64,000 nucleotides of DNA from positions 1 to 64,000 of IMG/VR virus record IMGVR_UViG_3300031957_002411, one strand, 5' to 3'. The stretch is from a virus. Below, piece by piece: positions 16,903-24,207 of the stretch. Made by a program: the position numbers and the translations under genes. Each line of letters begins with the position of its first letter. The first letter of the stretch is position 1. A model generated the notes under the pieces. The model saw nothing but the letters and a program-made list of their open reading frames with translations, ran no database searches and was not told where the DNA came from.

Positions 16903-17769
16903 ATGAATTACATTATTGCAAATGACGGAAACGTAACAGCGACAGTAGCAGGTGAAGTTTACACCTTTGGCAAGTCGCATCCAAGATACGAAAGACTTAT
17001 TACTCATCTTAAGAATAATAATGTCGAACACTTTGAGGCATCCTATGATATCGTGTCGCATGTAAATGCGTATTGCGATGGATATGCCAGCGTTGAGAAT
17101 GGCAAGATGAAATGGGATGGGATTGATATGCCAGAGATGTTTGGTGGTACAATCCTTGATATGATCCAGCAGGGTTATCCTTTTGAGCCTATGCTTAACT
17201 TCCTTGATAACATGTCGCAGAATCCATCTGACCATGCTATCACAGAACTGTTTGAGTTTATGGAAAATAAGAACATGCCTATCACACCTGATGGACATTT
17301 CTTAGCATATAAAGCAGTATCTTCTAACTATAAAGATTTGTACTCTAATACATTTGATAACAGTGTTGGAAGTACGTGTGAGGTTCCACGTAGCAAAGTA
17401 AATGGAAACAGAGAACATCATTGTGCTGCTGGACTACACGTTGGAGCATTTGATTATGCCAAGTCATATGGCGGGATCGACTTGGATGATGACGAAGGCG
17501 GTGGTGGCAACAAGCTTATGATTTGCAAGGTTAATCCACGCGATGTTGTAAGTGTGCCAAACGACTGCCGTTGTCAGAAGTTACGCTGCTGTAAGTACGA
17601 AGTAGTCAGTGAGTTTGAAGACTTACTAAAGAGTGTTGTCCACATGACAAAGGACGACATTGACTACTCTAATCTCAAGAAGCGTAATAAGGAATGGATT
17701 GTCGAGGTCACTGCTAAGTTGGAGCGTGTCAATAACGTTCTCAAGAAGCGTGAAGCTGTTCTTAGCTAG
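16903..17769 (+). CDS. rIIB: rIIB-like protein
   Basis: The 288-residue protein matches the rIIB family of T4-like phages: FLDNMSQNPSDHAITELFEF (about 105-124), MPITPDGHFLAYKAVSSNYKDL, an R-S-K-V region, CAAGLHVGAFDYAKSY (about 173-188) and VNPRDVVSVPNDC (about 208-220). In T4, rIIA and rIIB work at the membrane in lysis inhibition and protection against exclusion; the mechanism is unclear. No rIIA is seen here. The gene has a strong promoter of its own and is followed by a terminator, so it is probably a single-gene transcript. Its third-codon positions look more G/C-rich than its neighbours. Confidence 0.85.
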   Translation: MNYIIANDGNVTATVAGEVYTFGKSHPRYERLITHLKNNNVEHFEASYDIVSHVNAYCDGYASVENGKMKWDGIDMPEMFGGTILDMIQQGYPFEPMLNFLDNMSQNPSDHAITELFEFMENKNMPITPDGHFLAYKAVSSNYKDLYSNTFDNSVGSTCEVPRSKVNGNREHHCAAGLHVGAFDYAKSYGGIDLDDDEGGGGNKLMICKVNPRDVVSVPNDCRCQKLRCCKYEVVSEFEDLLKSVVHMTKDDIDYSNLKKRNKEWIVEVTAKLERVNNVLKKREAVLS

Positions 17770-17781
17770 TGACTGTGGGGA

Positions 17782-17831
17782 GGGGTGGGGCAAGTAGTGT
17801 GTGGCTTGCCTCATCCCGGTCTTTATTTTTA
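17782..17831 (+). terminator. Rho-independent terminator after rIIB
   Basis: Bases 17782-17794 pair with 17805-17817 as a 13-bp stem (two G-U pairs) with a 10-base loop, followed by GG and a T-rich run TCTTTATTTTT ending near 17831. It starts 13 bases after the rIIB stop, closing that transcript. The next gene starts at 17849. Confidence 0.75.
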
Positions 17832-17848
17832 CACATGGAAGCGGGGCC

Positions 17849-18010
17849 ATGAATTTGTGGAGAGTCTGGTGCAAAGCACTGGGAGAAAAAGCTGGGACAA
17901 CAGATAGACAGAGTGATGGTATTGCTTTTATAAGAACATTACTTGTCATGCAAGCAGTTGTCACTAACTTATTTATTGTTGCGAATATTCTAAAAGGATG
18001 GTACAATTGA
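17849..18010 (+). CDS. Small membrane-associated protein
   Basis: From ATG 17849 there are 53 residues: a basic start (MNLWRVWCKALGEKAG), then one hydrophobic segment (about 27-46). GGAAGCGGGG precedes the ATG at a workable distance; the longer frame would begin inside the terminator. Helix orientation suggests the C-terminus is outside. Function unknown. It overlaps the next gene by 13 bases. Confidence 0.55.
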   Translation: MNLWRVWCKALGEKAGTTDRQSDGIAFIRTLLVMQAVVTNLFIVANILKGWYN

Positions 18011-18288
18011 AAGAGATACACCCAGCAACTTGGATTATTTGGGGCTTGCTAATGATTAGTATAACAACCAACTGGGTACAATGGCTCCAAATAAAACAGT
18101 TAGAAAAAGAATTAGCGCCTGTTATAATTAGACCACATATTAGAGCTTACGAAGAACCAGATGAAAACACGTATGTAGACCAAATTAAACCTATTGATTT
18201 TTATTTAGTTTATAAGTATTGGTTTGACGAAGAGTGGAGACAGGCAGACGAAATAACTAGAAATGAATCATGGCATTACCAGCAATAA
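17998..18288 (+). CDS. Single-pass membrane protein, acidic tail
   Basis: This 96-residue protein has one hydrophobic segment (about 12-27), then an amphipathic stretch (IKQLEKEL) and an acidic, Tyr- and Trp-rich tail. ATG 17998 has AAAAGG too close; a TTG at 18007 would give better spacing, so the true start may be three codons later. Family unknown. Its end overlaps the next small gene by 19 bases. Confidence 0.6.
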   Translation: MVQLKEIHPATWIIWGLLMISITTNWVQWLQIKQLEKELAPVIIRPHIRAYEEPDENTYVDQIKPIDFYLVYKYWFDEEWRQADEITRNESWHYQQ

Positions 18289-18428
18289 TTATATCTACAC
18301 TGTGCTATCTATGGACAACTACTGCATGTATAATTGGAAAAGATTATCCACACGCTTTGATGTGGTTTGCATACGCTTTGGCAAACACAGGGTTACTATG
18401 GTATGAGTTCAATAAAATGGGACAATAG
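18270..18428 (+). CDS. Small membrane protein (52 residues)
   Basis: ATG 18270 opens 52 codons ending at TAG 18426-18428. Nearly the whole chain is hydrophobic, with two possible helices (about 3-21 and 28-45) separated by GKDYPH. It overlaps the previous gene by 19 bases and the dCMP deaminase start by 26 bases, a tight packing seen elsewhere here. No clear Shine-Dalgarno site. Function unknown; the composition resembles small phage membrane proteins. Confidence 0.5.
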   Translation: MALPAIIISTLCYLWTTTACIIGKDYPHALMWFAYALANTGLLWYEFNKMGQ

Positions 18429-18840
18429 ATTTTTAGATATGGCTAAGTTAGTTTCTACTTGGTCAAAAGATCCCTCTACAAAAGTTGGCGCAGTTATAGT
18501 TGATACTAATAATAGAGTCGTGTCTGTAGGATATAATGGTTTTCCACAAAAAATTTCAGATAATGATAGGTTAGAAAACAGAGAAGAAAAGTATAATATT
18601 ATTGTACACGCAGAGGCTAATGCGTTAATGTTTGCTAATAGATCTGTCAATGGGTATACTTTATATACTTATCCATTTCAGCCTTGCTCTAGATGTGCTT
18701 CTTTAATTATACAATCAGGCATAAAAAGAGTAGTAACAATAATTAATGAAGACAAAAAATGGGAAGAGAACTTCAAACTTGCAAAACGTTTACTATCAGA
18801 AGCAAATATAAAATTGGATTACTATGGACACATCACCTGA
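18403..18840 (+). CDS. Deoxycytidylate deaminase
   Basis: The 145-residue protein (ATG 18403) has the zinc-dependent cytidine/dCMP deaminase signature. H-A-E-A-N (about 67-71) supplies the His ligand and catalytic Glu, and PFQPCSRCASLI (about 88-99) supplies two Cys ligands. It turns dCMP into dUMP, the substrate for ThyX. I prefer ATG 18403 to ATG 18367, whose extra 12 residues overlap the small membrane gene and are not like the family start (SSIKWDNRFLDMAKL). Confidence 0.9.
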   Translation: MSSIKWDNRFLDMAKLVSTWSKDPSTKVGAVIVDTNNRVVSVGYNGFPQKISDNDRLENREEKYNIIVHAEANALMFANRSVNGYTLYTYPFQPCSRCASLIIQSGIKRVVTIINEDKKWEENFKLAKRLLSEANIKLDYYGHIT

Positions 18841-19027
18841 TAAATACAATGATATAGAAGCATTAGTTTATGAATGCATAGCTTCTCATAACGAGATGAT
18901 ACTAGTAGAGCTGATTAATAACTTAGAAAAAGAATATATAGAATTAGCTAAACTCTCAACGTTTGGTGAATATGAAAGTGATTGGTCACACGAAGATGTT
19001 TTAAATTATGTTACATTTAATACATAG
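18824..19027 (+). CDS. Small acidic helical protein
   Basis: This 67-residue protein is acidic and predicted mostly helical (ALVYECIASHNEMILVELINNLEKE by composition), with no cysteine pair or membrane segment. It starts 17 bases inside the dCMP deaminase gene, so it is likely cotranslated with it. No family is recognised. Confidence 0.55.
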   Translation: MDTSPDKYNDIEALVYECIASHNEMILVELINNLEKEYIELAKLSTFGEYESDWSHEDVLNYVTFNT

Positions 19028-19072
19028 TTTTTTTATTGGAATATTGCTATAACTATATTGGAGGAAAAAATA

Positions 19073-19264
19073 ATGTCTGTAGAAGAAATGGCTCAAGCCC
19101 ATCTAAATACAATACAAAAGACAATAGTAGATCTGCAAAACCAGAGAGTAACTATTGAAAATGAAATTGTTAGGCTTACTGAATACTTGCAACGAGGCGC
19201 GATGTTATTAGAAGAACGTCAAAACTTGTCAAGTACAGCAACTGTTAGTGATTCTAGTTTATAA
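19073..19264 (+). CDS. Small coiled-coil protein
   Basis: A 63-residue protein whose middle (about 8-50) has heptad spacing of Ile, Leu and Val with Glu and Gln, so it probably forms a coiled coil, followed by a Ser/Thr-rich tail. ATG 19073 follows TTGGAGGAAAAAA, an excellent ribosome site; a TTG at 19058 overlaps that site and is rejected. A possible extended -10 box (TGC TATAAC, 19045-19053) lies upstream. Function unknown. Confidence 0.65.
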   Translation: MSVEEMAQAHLNTIQKTIVDLQNQRVTIENEIVRLTEYLQRGAMLLEERQNLSSTATVSDSSL

Positions 19265-19276
19265 GAGGAGTTTTAT

Positions 19277-19594
19277 ATGAATGTTAGTAATGTAATTGAA
19301 AAGTTGAATGGTGTCGCTCATTCGTACCACTGGGATGTTGACAACAAGCGTGTTGTTGCAACTCTGCGTAGTGGTAGCTATCGTGGGCATACACTAAATC
19401 CATTGACAGCTTTAGCTCATAAGGCTGGTCATGGAGTTTTTGAAAATACGAGGGATGGCACTGAATATGCTGCAAGCCTTTTGGGTATTCCTCGTAGCAC
19501 TGCTAGAGCGATTTATAGTGCAACACTTGGCACTCACAATCGTGGTAATACACAGGTGCTTCGTGGTAAAATTAGATCTGCATTGGAGGTATAG
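19277..19594 (+). CDS. Unidentified small basic protein
   Basis: This 105-residue protein is basic, with a His/Gly-rich middle (SGSYRGHTLNPLTALAHKAGHGVF) and a possible helix-turn-helix-like stretch AASLLGIPRSTARAIYSAT (about 65-83). AGAGGAG precedes the ATG. It sits between a coiled-coil gene and ssb. A nucleic-acid-binding role is possible, but I recognise no family. Its codon choice (CGT, GGT) is more like highly expressed genes than most neighbours. Confidence 0.65.
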   Translation: MNVSNVIEKLNGVAHSYHWDVDNKRVVATLRSGSYRGHTLNPLTALAHKAGHGVFENTRDGTEYAASLLGIPRSTARAIYSATLGTHNRGNTQVLRGKIRSALEV

Positions 19595-19597
19595 CGT

Positions 19598-19933
19598 ATG
19601 AATATGAATCATTGGAATGGAGCGGGTAGACTTACTAGAGACGCTGACTTTAGCGAAACTCAAAAAGGTACGTCAATGTCTAAATTCCGTATGGCTGTAA
19701 ACGACAGAAGGAACGATGATACCCTGTATCTAAATGTTCTATGCTTTGGCAAAATGGCTGAAGCTTTAAAAGATCATCTTAAGAGAGGTAGATTAGTAGG
19801 AGTGCAAGGAAAGATTAAGATAGACGATTATCAAGACAAAGAGGGTAATCCAAGAAATTCGGTATGCGTTATGGCAGATGAAATTTCTCTTGGACCTCAA
19901 AGTGCCTCTACGCAGGAGAAAAATGATAGTTAA
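19598..19933 (+). CDS. ssb: Single-stranded DNA-binding protein (SSB)
   Basis: The 111-residue OB-fold protein has the SSB pattern: GAGRLTRDADF near the start, SKFRMAVNDRR, LNVLCFGKMAEALKDHLKRGRLVGVQGKIK and a final VMADEISL strand. It coats single-stranded DNA during replication. The acidic C-terminal tip usual in bacterial SSBs is only weakly kept (QEKNDS). GGAGG lies before the ATG. A terminator follows directly. A second SSB-like gene is at 61331. Confidence 0.85.
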   Translation: MNMNHWNGAGRLTRDADFSETQKGTSMSKFRMAVNDRRNDDTLYLNVLCFGKMAEALKDHLKRGRLVGVQGKIKIDDYQDKEGNPRNSVCVMADEISLGPQSASTQEKNDS

Positions 19934-19956
19934 CTCAATCTAATCATCCGATCTAG

Positions 19957-19998
19957 AATAGCCCGATGCGTTTATTCGTTTTCGGGCTATTTTTTTTC
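19957..19998 (+). terminator. Rho-independent terminator after ssb
   Basis: A 10-bp stem (19957-19966 with 19982-19991, core ATAGCCCGA/TCGGGCTAT) and 15-base loop are followed by a run of eight T. It lies 24 bases after the ssb stop and just before a promoter, so it separates two transcription units. Confidence 0.88.
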
Positions 19999-20008
19999 AA
20001 CTATACGA

Positions 20009-20036
20009 TTGACTTTGCCGATAGTAGTGTTATACT
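20009..20036 (+). promoter_or_regulatory. Sigma-70-type promoter
   Basis: TTGACT (20009-20014) and TATACT (20031-20036) are 16 bases apart, placed between the ssb terminator and the gene at 20056, which has AAAGGAGAAA. The arrangement terminator, promoter, ribosome site is a clean transcript boundary. Confidence 0.78.
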
Positions 20037-20055
20037 TGAAACAAAGGAGAAAATT

Positions 20056-20511
20056 ATGAATCCACAACCAGAATTTTTAGAAGTTCTTCCGGTTACAATT
20101 GGTTTTTGCTTGATGGTTCTGTGGTTTGCTGCTAATCCTAAGAATCATTACAAATTTTCAGATAAATTTACACTCGCTGAGTGGGTAGACGAGTCGCCTA
20201 CTGAGCATCCAAAACCACCACCAGTTCCTACTGTAGATGTATCGTTGTATTGTAAAGAGAGTAAGAAGTCTACACATACAAAGAAATCTAATATTAATGC
20301 GTCTAGAAAGCCTTCAAAACAATCTAAGCCAACAAAATCTCGCAACCATAATGGTTATACAGATTTACAACAAGACTGTTTTGATGCATTGAAGTCATTA
20401 GGTATTAAAAGCGTAAAAGAAAGAAAATACATCGTAAGCAAAACTTTCAATGAACATGATCCAAAAACTATTCAAGAATTTCTTACAATTACAATGAGTA
20501 GGAGTTGCTAA
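20056..20511 (+). CDS. Membrane-anchored basic protein
   Basis: This 151-residue protein has one N-terminal hydrophobic segment (about 11-26), a proline-rich stretch (HPKPPPVPTVD), a Ser/Lys-rich linker (about 70-97) and a small C-terminal domain (LQQDCFDALKSLGIKSVKERKYIV). The C-terminal block resembles a RuvA C-terminal-like or Holliday-type helical domain found in several phage proteins, but the match is weak. ATG 20056 has a strong site and fits the promoter; the longer frame starts in the terminator. Confidence 0.6.
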   Translation: MNPQPEFLEVLPVTIGFCLMVLWFAANPKNHYKFSDKFTLAEWVDESPTEHPKPPPVPTVDVSLYCKESKKSTHTKKSNINASRKPSKQSKPTKSRNHNGYTDLQQDCFDALKSLGIKSVKERKYIVSKTFNEHDPKTIQEFLTITMSRSC

Positions 20512-21047
20512 TGAATAATCTAAAGAATATGAGAACTTACTTGGCTGGAGCTATGGATAGAGTAGTTGACGGTGGTATTGGATGGAGAAATGCGATTACA
20601 CCAATGTTACAAGAATTGAGCGTCAGCGTTATAAACCCTTGTGATAAACCTATAGAATCTGCAAAAGAAGGTCCAGATACTAGAACTATAATAGAATATT
20701 ATAAACAAACTGGACAGTTTCATAAAATTAGAGAAGAATATGGACACATAAGAAATGCAGATCTAAGATGTGTCGATGTATCTGATTTTGTTATAGCTAA
20801 TATAAATATGAATGTACACATGTGTGGCTCATACGAAGAAATAGCTACAGCTAATAGACAGAAGAAACCAATTTTAGTATGGTGCGAACAAGGCAAAATG
20901 GCAGCACCTAACTGGTTGTTTTTTATGCTGCCACATGAACACATATTCAGCAGCATGGATTCAATGTTGGCTTACTTATACGATGTATCAAAATGTGAAG
21001 ATACAGGAAAATTAAAAAGATGGTTTTTCTTTAAGGAGGAAAAATGA
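20511..21047 (+). CDS. Nucleoside 2-deoxyribosyltransferase-like protein
   Basis: The 178-residue protein opens with RTYLAGAMD, the substrate-binding start of the nucleoside 2-deoxyribosyltransferase-like fold. It continues with a helix-strand pattern to VSDFVIANINMNVHMCGSYEEIATANRQKKPILVW, where the Glu in SYEE fits the catalytic residue. Related phage and bacterial proteins act on nucleosides or nucleotides in salvage; the substrate here is not known. ATG 20511 follows TAGGAG and touches the previous stop. An upstream TTG lies in that ribosome site and is rejected. Confidence 0.68.
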   Translation: MNNLKNMRTYLAGAMDRVVDGGIGWRNAITPMLQELSVSVINPCDKPIESAKEGPDTRTIIEYYKQTGQFHKIREEYGHIRNADLRCVDVSDFVIANINMNVHMCGSYEEIATANRQKKPILVWCEQGKMAAPNWLFFMLPHEHIFSSMDSMLAYLYDVSKCEDTGKLKRWFFFKEEK

Positions 21048-22114
21048 TAAATGTCATAGCACCAATAAATCCTTTAGGTTATGGGATTGCTGGATTAAAT
21101 ATAACAAAACAACTGATAAATATAACTGATGTGGCACTCTGGGTCATTGGTCAAGCTCAGTTAGACAGTCAGCTAGATGCAGATGCATTGAGTAAAGCTG
21201 CAAAAAACACTGCTCTCTTTGACATTGACGCTCCATGTTTAAAAATTTGGCATCAACATGATATGGCTATGTTTGTTGGTCGTGGAGAAAGAATAGGATT
21301 TCCCATATTTGAACTGGACTCATTCAACGAAGTAGAAAAACATAACCTAAATTCACTAGATAGAATTTTCGTATGCTCACAATGGGCTAAAGACATTGTT
21401 CTGAAAGATATTAATATTAGTGAGAATAAGGTGAATGTAGTTCCTTTGGGGGTTGACAGCAATTTATTTCAACCAAGTGAATCAAAATCAACAAAAACTA
21501 TATTTTTTAACTGTGGTAAATGGGAAATCAGAAAAGGCCATGATATTTTAGTTAATATATTTAACAAGGCTTTTAATGAAGATGATGATGTGGAACTGTG
21601 GATGATGACTACAAATCCGTTTTTATCTCCAGAAGAAGACCAACAATGGAAAAATCTGTATTTAAACAGTAAATTAGGAGATAAAATTAAGTTTATTGAT
21701 AGGGTCGCTACACACAATGAAGTGTATAATATTATGCGCAGAACCGATTGTGGCATCTTCCCATCTAAAGCAGAGGGTTGGAATCTAGAATTATTGGAGA
21801 TGCTTTCTTGTGGCAAAACGGTTATTACCACTAATTACACAGCGCATACAGAATTCTGTACAGATGAAAATTCCTACTTAGTGAATATTAAAGACAAAGA
21901 ACCTGCATATGATGGAAAATGGTTCAATGGTGATACTGGGTCGTGGGCAAAGATATCTGACACAGAAATAGATTTATTTGTGGATTACATGAGAGATGTC
22001 CATAATCGTAAGTGTAATAACAAACTGGGTTTAAATGAAAATGGAGTTAAAACAGCTAAGAGTTTTAGTTGGGCTAATTCTGCCTCAACCATTAAAGAGA
22101 TAATAAATGGATAA
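21044..22114 (+). CDS. Family 4-like glycosyltransferase
   Basis: The 356-residue protein has a two-domain GT-B layout. The N-terminal part has PLGYGIAGLNI, and the C-terminal part starts at NCGKWEIRKGHDIL (about 152) and contains EGWNLELLEMLSCGKTVITTNY (about 243-264), the EX7E donor-site motif. It probably uses a nucleotide sugar. It is separate from both glycan islands, following an ATGA overlap after a nucleotide-metabolism-like gene, so it may serve a different acceptor, for example a virion protein or DNA base. Confidence 0.8.
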   Translation: MINVIAPINPLGYGIAGLNITKQLINITDVALWVIGQAQLDSQLDADALSKAAKNTALFDIDAPCLKIWHQHDMAMFVGRGERIGFPIFELDSFNEVEKHNLNSLDRIFVCSQWAKDIVLKDINISENKVNVVPLGVDSNLFQPSESKSTKTIFFNCGKWEIRKGHDILVNIFNKAFNEDDDVELWMMTTNPFLSPEEDQQWKNLYLNSKLGDKIKFIDRVATHNEVYNIMRRTDCGIFPSKAEGWNLELLEMLSCGKTVITTNYTAHTEFCTDENSYLVNIKDKEPAYDGKWFNGDTGSWAKISDTEIDLFVDYMRDVHNRKCNNKLGLNENGVKTAKSFSWANSASTIKEIING

Positions 22115-22448
22115 TACAGAAGAAAAATTTGATGATGAAACTCTGGCAGCGATTACCTATCTAGCAAATGAAGAAGATGGCGAGATAGTAATTGATGTTG
22201 CTTTGTCAGATTATGACGAAAAATCCGCAAAAGCGTTATGTTCTATTCTAAGAGTATTGTCTAACGAAGCATCCATTCTAGAGACGATAAGCATAATCAA
22301 GGACTCTCTGATAGCAGCTGGAAAACAAGAGATGTTAATACAAATTTTGGCAGAAGTTGGAGCAATCGCAACTGACAAAGCATACAAAAAAAAGAATGAT
22401 CAAAATAATGATGACAAACCTTGCATATCTCCTTCAGATATGCTTTAA
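22107..22448 (+). CDS. Unidentified acidic helical protein
   Basis: This 113-residue protein is acidic through most of its length and ends with a Lys/Asn-rich linker (AYKKKNDQNNDDKP). It overlaps the glycosyltransferase gene by eight bases. The spacing of hydrophobic residues suggests helices, but no motif or family is seen. Confidence 0.6.
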   Translation: MDNTEEKFDDETLAAITYLANEEDGEIVIDVALSDYDEKSAKALCSILRVLSNEASILETISIIKDSLIAAGKQEMLIQILAEVGAIATDKAYKKKNDQNNDDKPCISPSDML

Positions 22449-22461
22449 TAAAGGAGAAAAT

Positions 22462-22884
22462 GTGTCAACTAAAAAAACCACTAAAAGAAGAATTGGATGG
22501 CAAAAGTATGAAGATTTACTAGAAAAACAAATCTCATCCCCAATGCTCAAAACTATTATACAGCAAATGATTTCATATGGTGGCAACGAGGATGAGCTTG
22601 ACGAAGCAGAAGAAGATCTTTATACTAGTACTGGGCCACAGTCTGATTTACCTTTACTTCCTATCAGTCAACAATTGATGGATGATATGGCTATGCTTTC
22701 TAATTTTGATTGTTGGATTGGTCACACAAACTTTGATATTACTAAAGACATAAAATCCAAATTGAATAAAACAGAAGGCGTAGAATTACTAAAAATTATT
22801 AGTAGGTACAGGTTTTTTGTTGGTGTTGGGCAAATGTTTGATTTTAAACAGGTTCGTAAAAATATTGAAATTAATATTATATAA
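22462..22884 (+). CDS. Unidentified phage protein (GTG start)
   Basis: The likely start is GTG 22462, which follows AAAGGAGAAAAT; the longer frame uses an upstream ATG inside the previous gene. The 140-residue product has a basic N-terminus (STKKTTKRRIGWQKYEDLLEKQ) and an acidic middle (DELDEAEEDL), with the C-terminal part LLKIISRYRFFVGVGQMFDFKQV. It could be a small neck, tail or assembly protein, since it sits next to the sigma-like gene and virion genes. No family is recognised. Confidence 0.65.
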   Translation: MSTKKTTKRRIGWQKYEDLLEKQISSPMLKTIIQQMISYGGNEDELDEAEEDLYTSTGPQSDLPLLPISQQLMDDMAMLSNFDCWIGHTNFDITKDIKSKLNKTEGVELLKIISRYRFFVGVGQMFDFKQVRKNIEINII

Positions 22885-22894
22885 AGGAGATTAT

Positions 22895-23377
22895 ATGAGC
22901 GATGATACTTGCATGAATACTAAAATTGAAAATGCTCTGATGGACAAGGATATTAGTAAAATAATGACCAAGGCAACAAGACCATTTTTAAATCAACTAA
23001 ATAGTGAGGATGTTTATACGTGTAAAATAAATGCATTATGGAAATCCTTTCTAAATTATGATCCTGATTTTGGTACTAAGTTTACCACCTATTTGTACAC
23101 TGGTGTGTTTATTGAGTGTTTAAAAGCTGCCAAATTCTTGGAAAAATCTAAGAGGTTTAAACAACTTCACGATGGCGTTACAGTAGAAAATAATGATTAT
23201 GAGCTATTTGTAGACATACTGGACGAGGCTGAAAACGGTCAGGAAAAGAACATGATAATTGATAAAATGTCCAAAATGACCAATAAAGAACTCAGTGCAA
23301 AATATGGTCTAGGAAAAGAAACCATGCGTAAAAAAATGAAGAAAATAACCAGCAAATTTCGTCACAAATTCACGTAA
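22895..23377 (+). CDS. Sigma-factor-like protein (phage late sigma candidate)
   Basis: This 160-residue protein resembles a minimal sigma-70. Residues 44-80 (KINALWKSFLNYDPDFGTKF, then TTYLYTGVFIECLK) match region 2, where DP..G.KF..YLY...R.EC is the usual pattern of core-binding and -10-recognition helices. Residues about 128-152 (MTNKELSAKYGLGKETMRKKM) form a helix-turn-helix like region 4. Phages such as T4 use small sigma-like proteins for late promoters. ATG 22895 has ATAAAGGAGA. It directly precedes the virion gene block, which suits a late role. Confidence 0.72.
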   Translation: MSDDTCMNTKIENALMDKDISKIMTKATRPFLNQLNSEDVYTCKINALWKSFLNYDPDFGTKFTTYLYTGVFIECLKAAKFLEKSKRFKQLHDGVTVENNDYELFVDILDEAENGQEKNMIIDKMSKMTNKELSAKYGLGKETMRKKMKKITSKFRHKFT

Positions 23378-23382
23378 TGGTG

Positions 23383-23388
23383 TATAAT
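23383..23388 (+). promoter_or_regulatory. Candidate late -10 element TATAAT
   Basis: GTGTATAATTTATTA contains a perfect TATAAT at 23383-23388 but no convincing -35 box 16-18 bases upstream. It lies just after the sigma-like gene and 75 bases before the first virion-type gene. A very similar GTGTATAAT occurs at 14554-14562. It may be a phage late or extended -10 promoter. Confidence 0.4.
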
Positions 23389-23462
23389 TTATTAGGAATA
23401 GGACTAAAAAGGATGAGTGGACATTGCTTTTAACACAATTACATTATATACGGAGATGATAT

Positions 23463-24134
23463 ATGTCTACTACAGCTGCAAAACAAGCTGGTGGTGCTGA
23501 AAAAGTTGATGGCGGTACAGTCGTCAATGCAGGTACTCCAGCGTCAGATAGTCCTATTACTGACACGCTAAATCCCAATGAGCTAGCTACAGGTTCTGAG
23601 TACGGCTCACAGGTTATTGCTAACGACGGTGGAGATACACCGGGGTTCACAGATCCTGCTGGCGTAACCACTGCTAAATCTGCTGGTACGGGTGGTTTGG
23701 CTTATTTTCCAACCAAAGAAGAAAGAAATTTCCTTATTAAAGGTGCTGGAGCCACTGGTGCTGGTAAAATTAATAATGATGCTTCAACGCTTCTAACCAT
23801 TCCCGGCGCACAATACGATAGCGTTGGTGTTGATGGAATTCATGAAACTGTCTCGACACGCAGAATTGGAAGTGCCTCTGATGTAGCTTTTGATGTCCTT
23901 GCTGTTCCTAGCAGCGGTGTTGTTCCGGGCAGGACCAAGGGTTCAAATGCTGGGGATGCACAAAACTTTGTACAAGCTGGCGATGGAAGCACTGCTGCCA
24001 CGGATGATGCAGGGACTCCAACAAGAGCTGTTCCGGGTGAACTTACCTATCACTTTGGTGGTCTTGGTAAGGCTACAACGGATGAGTACAAGGCTAGAGA
24101 TGCATTTGAAGACGCAACTGATACGTCTTCATAA
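23463..24134 (+). CDS. Probable virion protein, Gly/Ala/Thr-rich
   Basis: The 223-residue protein has low-complexity, Gly-, Ala-, Ser- and Thr-rich composition (for example AAKQAGGAEKVDGG), few charged clusters and no signal or membrane segment, much like head decoration or tail appendage proteins. Its G+C content is visibly higher than the neighbours, and GGAGATGATAT precedes the ATG. A hairpin follows the stop. This suggests a highly expressed structural protein, but no family is recognised. Confidence 0.6.
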   Translation: MSTTAAKQAGGAEKVDGGTVVNAGTPASDSPITDTLNPNELATGSEYGSQVIANDGGDTPGFTDPAGVTTAKSAGTGGLAYFPTKEERNFLIKGAGATGAGKINNDASTLLTIPGAQYDSVGVDGIHETVSTRRIGSASDVAFDVLAVPSSGVVPGRTKGSNAGDAQNFVQAGDGSTAATDDAGTPTRAVPGELTYHFGGLGKATTDEYKARDAFEDATDTSS

Positions 24135-24158
24135 TTTATTTTGTTTAAGCAAAAAGAT

Positions 24159-24180
24159 GCGCCCTTCAAACGAAGGGCGT
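24159..24180 (+). terminator. Perfect hairpin between two virion-region genes
   Basis: CGCCCTTC (24160-24167) pairs perfectly with GAAGGGCG (24172-24179), with a 4-base AAAC loop and a G-T pair outside. On the + strand it is not followed by a T run; the A-rich run before it would make a T run only on the - strand. It may be an RNA-stability or attenuating hairpin and not a strong terminator. Confidence 0.5.
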
Positions 24181-24207
24181 GTCTACATTATATAAAGAGG
24201 CAAAAAA

